Positions 1 to 5,535 of a stretch of DNA of 10,599 bases are shown here, one piece after another (within the stretch, counting starts at the first letter, position 1; each line of letters opens with the position of its first letter). The notes under the pieces were generated by a model, which was not told the origin of the DNA, searched no databases, and worked only from the letters and a program-made list of their open reading frames with translations. Origin of the DNA: CAZIMM01 sp964540415 (GTDB lineage Bacteria > Bacillota > Clostridia > Oscillospirales > Acutalibacteraceae); assembly GCA_964540415.1 (NCBI GenBank), contig CAZIMM010000076.1, positions 1 through 10,599 of the forward strand. Direction: 5' to 3'. Both the position numbers and the translations under genes were made by a program.

Positions 1-748
1 CGTCTTCAAGAAACTTCTTGAGGTCGTCATTCTGAAGCATCACGCCGGAGGAAGTTTCGTAGCCCTTCGCATAGTCCTCCTTGACAACACCGCAGACCTT
101 GAATTTCTGGGAAAGCTCATGTCCGTTCTGGTCGCTGACGACAAGCTCTATCTCCTTGCCGGTCAAGCGTATATATGGCTCTGGAAAATCGGGATCGGTC
201 GGGTCATACATGTAATAATCTATGTAATTCTTGCCTTCGGGACGCTTTGTGTCGTTGAGGTTATATTCAAAGTATTGACCGATAAGAACTTCGTTAGCGT
301 TTACCGGATAATTCCCGCTGAGCAGCTCATAGCCCATGCTCTCGTATGCTTCCTGCGGGTAACTCGTGACCTCGGTGTATGAAATGTAGCGCCTCTTGAT
401 TCCGGCATAAAGCGCAACGGTTGATTCTTCGGATGAAAGCTGTGAGCTTGTAAGCTTTGGATAAACCGAATCAACGTGCGGAAACGATTTAATCTGATTT
501 ACGGCAGCTTCATCCATTTTCACATCATCGGCGCGCTCGCCGTCATATCTGGAATAGACTGTAATGGTGTTAAGATCGCCCATTTCGCTGATCCATGCCG
601 TCTGGGATTCTGTCATCCCGACGCCGATTGAAACCATAATCAGAATCGAACAGCTTCCGACGATAACACCGAGGACGGAAAGAATTGTTCTCGCCTTGCG
701 CCGGAAAAGGTTTTCACGGCACATTCGGAGAAGGTCCTTCAGCTTCAT
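1..748 (-). CDS. MacB/FtsX-type ABC transporter permease, N-terminal 249 residues (cut by window edge)
   Basis: The minus strand is open from an ATG at 748 to the window edge, so only the N-terminal half or so is visible and there is no stop. It opens with a basic cytoplasmic stretch (residues 1-20, with RENLFRRKAR), then one hydrophobic segment at about 21-45 (TILSVLGVIVGSCSILIMV), then a long polar extracytoplasmic region. That is the order of the MacB_PCD/FtsX permeases, in which three more membrane segments follow at the C-terminus. The start codon overlaps the stop of the upstream gene as ATGA (745-748), which suggests translational coupling. A G-rich GGGGGGA stretch lies about 10 nt upstream. 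With the ATPase and the secreted protein it should form an exporter or mechanotransmission complex in the membrane. Family assignment is good; the substrate is unknown. Confidence 0.85.
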   Translation of the reverse strand, partial: MKLKDLLRMCRENLFRRKARTILSVLGVIVGSCSILIMVSIGVGMTESQTAWISEMGDLNTITVYSRYDGERADDVKMDEAAVNQIKSFPHVDSVYPKLTSSQLSSEESTVALYAGIKRRYISYTEVTSYPQEAYESMGYELLSGNYPVNANEVLIGQYFEYNLNDTKRPEGKNYIDYYMYDPTDPDFPEPYIRLTGKEIELVVSDQNGHELSQKFKVCGVVKEDYAKGYETSSGVMLQNDDLKKFLED

Positions 749-2574
749 GTTGAGGAGTCCCCCCAGTCAAAATCGTCGGGGATTGAGGCAGCTTTTTTCT
801 TTCTCTTCTTTTTGACAACAACAATCACTGCAACAATAATAATAACCGCCGCGCCGACGCATACGAAAACAATCCAAAGGCGGCTGCCGCCTTCCTCCGG
901 AGCATCGACAGGCTCCTCCCAGTATGGGTCATCCACAGGCACTTCCTCATCGACATTGAATGTCAGGGGGAGCTCGATTGTTTTTTGCTTCTGCATTTCG
1001 TCTTCATAGGTGATTTTCACGGTGACGTTCATTTCGCCCATGTTGTAGGGAGTGAACAGAATGTCAATTGTTCCGCTGGCACCCGCCGCGAAATTGCCCA
1101 GATTCTGGTGCGGCTGCTCACAGCCTGCGGCATCCTCATCATAAATCAGATCAGCTTCAACATTGCTGACCTCACCCTTGCCCTTGTTGACATAGGGCAG
1201 AGAAATATATGTCTCCTGGTTCTGTGTGGCAACAACAAGCTCAGGTGCAACAACCGAGAATCTGTCCGGCAGAAACACCGGAATCGAAAGCTTTTCTCCG
1301 GAATTTGCGGTTTCACGCTCTGAACCGTTTAGATATTCATATTTGAATGAAATGTCGATTTTCGCGGTTTCCGGCTCTGCGTTGGACGGAACGAGCATTT
1401 CGATTTTTTGAGATATAGTTTTTCCCGCGTCAAGAGAAGAAAAATAAAATGTGTTGGATGACGAGGTGATCGAAAGCGCCGAACCCGTCTCAACGGACAT
1501 CACAATGTTTTCCGCTCTGACAACAGATGAGGTGTTTTTGAAGGACAGCTCAAGAACAAAGGTTGAGCCTGCTGCAACCGCTCCGCCGTAGCTGTATTTG
1601 CTCACGATGATGTTCGGTGTTGCGGCAGCTGAACCGGAGGCTGCGGTTTTGGAAACAACAATCGGCACAAGCAGCTTTTCGCTGGCCTCACCGTCCTGAG
1701 TGCCTTCGCTGCCTTTGTATGTGAATTTGTAGCTGGCAGTTACGGACTGCGAAGAGCTTGCAGCGGTTTTTTCGGCTCTCATACGAATGCACACTTTTTG
1801 CGAAGCTCCCGCGGCAAGCGCCGCCGTTTCCTTTGATGAGGTAGCCTCAAGCAGCGTCAAACCGTCGCTCGGCTCAAAGGTCACACTTCCCTGGCCGACC
1901 GGAACAGTGCCCGAATTTTTGATGACGGCCTCAAGTGTAAACTCATCTCCTGCATTGATAACCGAGGGTATGCTGCCTCTGTTTATGCGCACCGAAGGAA
2001 CAGACGGAGACGCTGTGGTTGCCTCAGGCGAGGCGCTTGTTGTTTGCGTAACCGATTCTATGCACTGGCTTATTGTCAGCTCCATGCTCTCTGACGGCAA
2101 ATCCATGTCGGTGTAATTCATAATGAAGCGCAGTGTGTTTCCGCTTCCGGAATAAACAAGCCCTCTGAAAACAAGGTCATATGTAATATATCTGTCTTTT
2201 GATGCCTTTTTTACGAATTCCACCGAGCCGCCCTCGGCAAAACTGTCCATCGGGCGAACAACACTGATGCTCCCGGAAAACAGTGATTCTTTTATGCCGA
2301 TGTTTTTCATATGTACGGTGATTTTTGCGATGTGTCCCTTTTTGAGTGTTCTGTTTGAGGCTCTTGAAGTGTTCTGAACCTCAACACCGGTGACAACCGT
2401 GTTGCTTGTAACCACAGCACCGGTAACGGGCTCCTCGGTCACCGCTTCATCGGAAACTGTTGTTTCATCCTCCTCGTCATCATCATATGCCGAGGCAGCT
2501 ACCGCAAAAGAGCAGAGCAGAATTGCCAGGATGCACAGCAGGCTGAGCAGAGAGGTAAAATGTTTCTTATTCAT
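745..2574 (-). CDS. Secreted, C-terminally membrane-anchored multidomain Ig-like (CARDB/COG1361-type) protein of an ABC operon
   Basis: A 609-residue protein. Residues 1-29 form a signal peptide with a Leu-rich core and an ASA cleavage site before Y30. A very acidic patch (DDDEEDE, 31-37) follows, then about four Ig-like beta-sandwich units near 60-172, 194-308, 319-435 and 438-542. Several carry the CARDB-like pattern in which a hydrophobic strand ends in K-N-x-G/S or V-N-K-G. A Ser/Thr-rich linker lies at 177-193. One membrane helix (566-587) is followed by KKKRKKK, so the bulk is outside the cell. The start at 2574 is chosen over the in-frame ATG at 2646 because the signal peptide begins there and AAAGGA lies 9 nt upstream. 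It overlaps the ATPase gene by 8 bp and the permease gene by 4 bp. It probably works with the transporter as an extracellular adaptor or sensor; this role is inferred from context only. Confidence 0.8.
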   Translation of the reverse strand: MNKKHFTSLLSLLCILAILLCSFAVAASAYDDDEEDETTVSDEAVTEEPVTGAVVTSNTVVTGVEVQNTSRASNRTLKKGHIAKITVHMKNIGIKESLFSGSISVVRPMDSFAEGGSVEFVKKASKDRYITYDLVFRGLVYSGSGNTLRFIMNYTDMDLPSESMELTISQCIESVTQTTSASPEATTASPSVPSVRINRGSIPSVINAGDEFTLEAVIKNSGTVPVGQGSVTFEPSDGLTLLEATSSKETAALAAGASQKVCIRMRAEKTAASSSQSVTASYKFTYKGSEGTQDGEASEKLLVPIVVSKTAASGSAAATPNIIVSKYSYGGAVAAGSTFVLELSFKNTSSVVRAENIVMSVETGSALSITSSSNTFYFSSLDAGKTISQKIEMLVPSNAEPETAKIDISFKYEYLNGSERETANSGEKLSIPVFLPDRFSVVAPELVVATQNQETYISLPYVNKGKGEVSNVEADLIYDEDAAGCEQPHQNLGNFAAGASGTIDILFTPYNMGEMNVTVKITYEDEMQKQKTIELPLTFNVDEEVPVDDPYWEEPVDAPEEGGSRLWIVFVCVGAAVIIIVAVIVVVKKKRKKKAASIPDDFDWGDSST

Positions 2575-3292
2575 TGTTGTTTGTCCTTTCATCCCCGATA
2601 ATTTCCCCGTCACGCAGTGTAATGATTCTGTCGGCATAGTTCGCAAGCTCCGGATTGTGCGTGACCATAATCAGTGTTTCGTTATATTTACGGGCAAAGC
2701 CCACCATCATGCCCATAATTTCTTTTGTTGTCTTGGTGTCAAGGTTGCCGGTCGGTTCGTCGGCAAAAACAAGCTTGGGCTTTGCCACAAAGGCTCTTGC
2801 AATGCCGGTTCGCTGCTGCTGACCGCCTGACATCTGCGACGGATAATGGTTGGCTCTGTTCCCAAGCCCTACAGCCCTGAGAACTGACGCCGCCGTGCGC
2901 TCGCGAACCCGGCGGTCTGTCCCGCAGAATGTCAGCGGAAGGGCAACGTTTTCCAGTGCGGTCATCATCGGAAGCAGGTTGTATGACTGAAAAACAAAAC
3001 CGACATTTTTCTGACGAAAGGCGGCAAGCCTGTTTTCGGTCAGTTTGGTGATGTCCACTCCGTCAATGAATATGTTGCCCCTGCTTGGTGGTTCAAAGCC
3101 CGCAAGCATATTGAGCAGTGTGCTCTTGCCGGAGCCGGACACACCGAAAACACAGCAAATCTCGCCGCGGTTGATAGTCAGGTTGATTCTTCGCAGGGCG
3201 ACAACTGTTTCGTCACCCATGCGGTAAGCCTTGCCCATTTCTTTAACAACAATGAAAGGCTCCGCAACAGGCGCTTTTTCCTGCTCCGCCAT
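2567..3292 (-). CDS. ABC transporter ATP-binding protein (MacB/LolD/FtsE class)
   Basis: A 241-residue nucleotide-binding subunit with every catalytic motif present: Walker A GVSGSGKS (50-57), Q-loop FQSYNLLP (101-108), signature MSGGQQQR (154-161), Walker B KLVFADEP (173-180), D-loop TGNLD (181-185) and switch His212. The FQSYNLLP and ADEPTGNLD wording is typical of the class that pairs with MacB/FtsX-type permeases and drives export or conformational work, not uptake. The signature is followed by TGIARA, where V/A-IARA is usual. It is first in its operon. GAGGAGG sits 7 nt before the ATG and a TATAAT box lies just upstream. The stop overlaps the start of the secreted partner by 8 bp. An acidic, Pro-containing leader of about 12 residues precedes the domain. 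The substrate cannot be told from sequence. Confidence 0.95.
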   Translation of the reverse strand: MAEQEKAPVAEPFIVVKEMGKAYRMGDETVVALRRINLTINRGEICCVFGVSGSGKSTLLNMLAGFEPPSRGNIFIDGVDITKLTENRLAAFRQKNVGFVFQSYNLLPMMTALENVALPLTFCGTDRRVRERTAASVLRAVGLGNRANHYPSQMSGGQQQRTGIARAFVAKPKLVFADEPTGNLDTKTTKEIMGMMVGFARKYNETLIMVTHNPELANYADRIITLRDGEIIGDERTNNNE

Positions 3293-3299
3293 AACCCCA

Positions 3300-3324
3300 C
3301 CTCCTCTTATTCTGCTATATTATA
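3300..3324 (-). promoter_or_regulatory. -10 element and strong RBS of the ABC operon
   Basis: Read on the minus strand, TATAAT occupies 3324-3319 and GAGGAGG occupies 3306-3300, giving a short leader of roughly 20 nt before the ATPase ATG. A TTGACC lies at 3352-3347, but the spacing of 22 nt to TATAAT is too long for a normal sigma-A promoter, so the -35 is uncertain. The RBS is firm and the promoter is a candidate. Confidence 0.5.
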
Positions 3325-3391
3325 CATGTTGTTTCAAAAAAAGATAGGTCAAATCTCTTACAATTTGGTTAAAAATGGTTACAATATGCAT

Positions 3392-3422
3392 AATGCGCAA
3401 GCTCAAGAAGAACCTGCGCATT
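3392..3422 (-). terminator. Strong hairpin downstream of the rfbB-DUF1653 unit, likely transcription end
   Basis: The minus-strand transcript can form a 13-bp stem (arms AATGCGCAGGTTC and GAGCTTGCGCATT) around a 5-nt UUCUU loop, starting 14 nt after the DUF1653 stop. Two of the pairs are G-U on this strand; on the plus strand the same positions become A-C mismatches, so the structure is selective for the minus transcript. No real U-run follows (ATGCATATTG), so this is not a textbook intrinsic terminator. It may be a terminator of lower efficiency or an mRNA-protecting hairpin. It separates the rfbB unit from the ABC operon promoter at 3319-3324. Confidence 0.6.
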
Positions 3423-3435
3423 TTCAGAACCTTTT

Positions 3436-3651
3436 TCAGTCGCCGCACGGCTCAAAGCGCCTGAAGGTTTTGCCGTCGCGCTCGATAAGTTCGTTCCACA
3501 TTGAGGCAGGCCGAACCCAGATTCCTCCGTCACCGTAGAGAGCGCGGTAGACGACCATTTCCTCAAGCGTTTCACTGTTTTTCGCGGTGAACATCAGCTC
3601 ATATTTGTTTCCCTTGAAGTGGCGGTAAACGCCCGGCTTTAATTCACTCAT
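3436..3651 (-). CDS. DUF1653 domain small protein (71 aa)
   Basis: The whole protein is one DUF1653 unit. It shows the family's usual order of features: a YRHFKG start (9-14), an N-SET-E element (25-30), VVYRALYG (33-40), an IWVRP core (44-48) and a closing RRF (64-66). The function of the family is not established; these are small, probably soluble beta-rich proteins. The start at 3651 is preferred over the in-frame ATG at 3666 because GAGGAG (3664-3659) lies 7 nt before it, and because the longer start would overlap the upstream stop. That RBS overlaps the rfbB stop codon, with 11 nt between the two reading frames, so the two genes are almost surely co-transcribed. A functional link to nucleotide-sugar synthesis is not implied by the domain itself. 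Confidence 0.88.
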   Translation of the reverse strand: MSELKPGVYRHFKGNKYELMFTAKNSETLEEMVVYRALYGDGGIWVRPASMWNELIERDGKTFRRFEPCGD

Positions 3652-3662
3652 AACAATTCTCC

Positions 3663-4670
3663 TCAAATATTTTTTGCCGCCTCTAAATATTTGCCGGAGC
3701 AGATGTCATCGAGCCAGGAGGAGTTTTCAACATACCAGTCAACGGTGCGCTTTATGCCGCTTTCAAAATCGGTAGCGGGCAGCCAACCGAGCTCACGGTG
3801 GATTTTCGTCGGGTCAATGGCGTAGCGCAGGTCGTGACCCTTTCTGTCGGTGACATAGGTTATCAGCTCCTCGCTCTTGCCGAGCTGACTGATAACGGTT
3901 TTCACAACGTCAATGTTGCGGCGCTCGTTGTGGCCGCCGATATTGTAAATCTCGCCGACAGTGCCGTTTTTCAGAATGAGGTCTATTGCCGCGCAGTGAT
4001 CCTCCACATACAGCCAGTCACGCACATTCAGTCCCTCACCGTAGACCGGAAGACTTTTGTCGGCGCGGGCATTGAGAATCATAAGGGGAATCAGTTTTTC
4101 GGGGAACTGATAGGGACCGTAGTTGTTCGAGCAGCGCGATATCGTCGCAGGAACGCCGAAGGTGCGGTGATATGCCATAACAAGCAAATCCGCGCCTGCT
4201 TTTGAAGCGGAATAAGGGCTGGAGGTGCTGAGGTTGGTTTCCTCGGTGAAGAAAAGGTCGGGGCGGTCAAGCGGCAGGTCACCGTAAACCTCGTCCGTTG
4301 ACACCTGGTGGTAGCGCGAAACACCGTATTTTCTCGCGGCGTCAAGCAACACCTGTGTGCCGAGCACATTCGTTTTCAAGAATACCTCCGGTGCTTCAAT
4401 CGAGCGGTCAACATGGCTCTCTGCCGCAAAATTGACAACGGCATCCGGCTTCTCTTTTTCAAATATGCCGTAAATTGCCTCACGGTCGCAAATGTCCGCC
4501 TTGCAGAAAACAAAACGCGGGTCGGCAAGAGCCCTTTTCAGGGTGAGAATATTTCCGGCATAGGTTAATGAATCAACGCAGACAAGCTGTGTGTCGGGAT
4601 ATCTGTCAAGAATATAATAAATGAAATTGCTGCCGATAAAACCGGCGCCGCCCGTGACAAGAAGTTTCAT
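3663..4670 (-). CDS. rfbB: dTDP-glucose 4,6-dehydratase
   Basis: A 335-residue extended-SDR enzyme that converts dTDP-D-glucose to dTDP-4-keto-6-deoxy-D-glucose, the second step to dTDP-L-rhamnose and other deoxysugars. It acts in the cytoplasm with tightly bound NAD. Visible features are the NAD-binding GGAGFIG (7-13), the AESHVDRS segment (83-90), the family-specific catalytic TDE (T125, D126, E127), the YxxxK pair Y153/K157, the RCSNNYGPYQFPEKLIP substrate segment (179-195), and NVRDWLYVEDH (215-225). Length is normal. GAGGAG lies 8 nt before the ATG and a TATAAT box lies further upstream. rfbA, rfbC and rfbD are not beside it, so the rest of the pathway must be elsewhere or outside the window. 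The next gene in the unit encodes a DUF1653 protein. Confidence 0.97.
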   Translation of the reverse strand: MKLLVTGGAGFIGSNFIYYILDRYPDTQLVCVDSLTYAGNILTLKRALADPRFVFCKADICDREAIYGIFEKEKPDAVVNFAAESHVDRSIEAPEVFLKTNVLGTQVLLDAARKYGVSRYHQVSTDEVYGDLPLDRPDLFFTEETNLSTSSPYSASKAGADLLVMAYHRTFGVPATISRCSNNYGPYQFPEKLIPLMILNARADKSLPVYGEGLNVRDWLYVEDHCAAIDLILKNGTVGEIYNIGGHNERRNIDVVKTVISQLGKSEELITYVTDRKGHDLRYAIDPTKIHRELGWLPATDFESGIKRTVDWYVENSSWLDDICSGKYLEAAKNI

Positions 4671-4678
4671 AAATTTGT

Positions 4679-4705
4679 CTCCTCAGCAATTTTTTTTATA
4701 TTATA
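4679..4705 (-). promoter_or_regulatory. -10 box and RBS of rfbB in a divergent intergenic region
   Basis: On the minus strand TATAAT lies at 4705-4700 and GAGGAG at 4684-4679, giving a leader of about 22 nt. No good -35 lies at 16-18 nt; a TTGGAA is found only at 22 nt spacing. The whole 4671-4816 gap is AT-rich and separates rfbB from the oppositely oriented plsC. I could not identify a convincing promoter for plsC in it, although its RBS (AGGAG, 4804-4808, 8 nt before the ATG) is clear. Confidence 0.5.
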
Positions 4706-4816
4706 CCTTAATTTTGTTGTATTATTTTTCCAATTCGGGAAATCTTTTAATATGGAAACAATATATGCGGTTTCGGGAGAATATTTCGTTATTTTGAATT
4801 AAAAGGAGAATAGTGA

Positions 4817-5425
4817 ATGAAGCAAAAAAGTCACGAGCCGGCGCTTTACGTTTTTTTGCGTCCGTGGGCAGGACAGTTGTTCAAGATGCTTTACAGAGTG
4901 AGAATAGAGGGCGCGGAAAATATACCATCCTCCGGCGCTGTTGTGATTGCAGGAAATCACATGAGCAATCTGGACTGCGCACTGGTTGTTTGTGCAACAA
5001 GACGCTGCATACACTTTCTTGCAAAGGACGAGCTTATGAAGGGAGCATTGAAGTATTTCTTCGGGAATATGGGAATCATCCCGGTCAACAGACGCACAAA
5101 GGACAGGTACGCGCTGCCCGCGGCGAGCGAATTGCTCAGGCTAAATAAAGTGATAGGAATATTCCCGGAGGGAAGACTGAACCGCACAGACGAGCTTGTT
5201 CTGCCGTTCAAATACGGTGCGGTGAAAATGGCAAAGGAAACGGGGGCATTGCTGGTGCCGTTCGCAATAACCGGGAAATACAATCTGTTCAGAAGAAGCA
5301 TAAAACTGACGTGCGGCAAGCCGTACCGCGTAACCGGAGAAAATCTGACGGAAGAGAACGAAAAGCTCACAGAAATTGTGTCCCGAATGATGCTTGAAGA
5401 AAGGATAAAAGAGAAGGAAGGCTGA
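4817..5425 (+). CDS. plsC: 1-acyl-sn-glycerol-3-phosphate acyltransferase (PlsC/LPLAT family)
   Basis: A 202-residue member of the glycerolipid acyltransferase family, which transfers a fatty acyl chain to the sn-2 position of lysophosphatidic acid to make phosphatidic acid at the inner membrane face. All four family blocks are present: the catalytic HxxxxD in NHMSNLD (H48, D53), GIIPVNR (86-92), FPEGR (116-120) and the VPFAITG block (147-153). The protein is short for PlsC and has no obvious membrane helix, only a semi-hydrophobic N-terminal stretch (about 10-26) that could lie on the membrane. AGGAG lies 8 nt before the ATG. It reads away from rfbB and is 110 nt from the glpA-like operon, which has its own promoter. 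The acyl acceptor is not proven: related enzymes use other lysolipids. Confidence 0.9.
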   Translation: MKQKSHEPALYVFLRPWAGQLFKMLYRVRIEGAENIPSSGAVVIAGNHMSNLDCALVVCATRRCIHFLAKDELMKGALKYFFGNMGIIPVNRRTKDRYALPAASELLRLNKVIGIFPEGRLNRTDELVLPFKYGAVKMAKETGALLVPFAITGKYNLFRRSIKLTCGKPYRVTGENLTEENEKLTEIVSRMMLEERIKEKEG

Positions 5426-5450
5426 TATTTCTGTTTAGTTGATATTGACA

Positions 5451-5462
5451 GTATATATATAC
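5451..5462 (+). repeat. 12-bp perfect palindrome GTATATATATAC, candidate operator
   Basis: The palindrome is flanked by TTGA (5445-5448) and TCAA (5464-5467), giving a near-symmetric larger element. It lies about 22 nt upstream of the -35 box of the glpA-like operon, a plausible place for an activator or repressor. A TTGACA overlaps its left edge (5445-5450) but has no -10 at the right distance. An alternating TA run can be a palindrome by chance, so the operator role is a guess. Confidence 0.3.
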
Positions 5463-5483
5463 ATCAAACTTGCTGCGACTTTA

Positions 5484-5512
5484 TTGACAAAGACAGCTGT
5501 TTGCGCTATGAT
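5484..5512 (+). promoter_or_regulatory. Near-consensus sigma-A promoter of the glpA-like operon
   Basis: TTGACA (5484-5489), a spacer of exactly 17 nt, then TATGAT (5507-5512). Transcription would begin near 5518-5520, placing the AAAAGG ribosome site (5518-5523) at the very 5' end of the message. This rules out the upstream in-frame TTG at 5512, which lies inside the -10 box, as the gene start. Confidence 0.8.
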
Positions 5513-5535
5513 TGTTTAAAAGGTTGTGTTGTTTG

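Noticed and set aside
3319..3352. TTGACC ... TATAAT as a complete promoter of the ABC operon
   Set aside because: The spacing is 22 nt, too long for sigma-A; only the -10 box is kept as a candidate. The rfbB upstream region shows the same 22-nt spacing with TTGGAA, but the sequences otherwise differ, so I treat it as chance.
3326..3538. 70-codon plus-strand frame over the ABC/rfbB spacer
   Set aside because: It runs across the hairpin and into the antisense of the DUF1653 gene, and has no recognisable domain or RBS.
4734..4778. Direct repeat TTCGGGA (4734-4740 and 4772-4778) in the rfbB-plsC gap
   Set aside because: Seven bases repeated once in a short AT-rich spacer is not enough to claim a regulatory site.
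5508..5519. Four-codon ORF (ATG ATT GTT TAA), possible leader peptide
   Set aside because: Its ATG lies inside the -10 box, so it would not be transcribed from the promoter found here.
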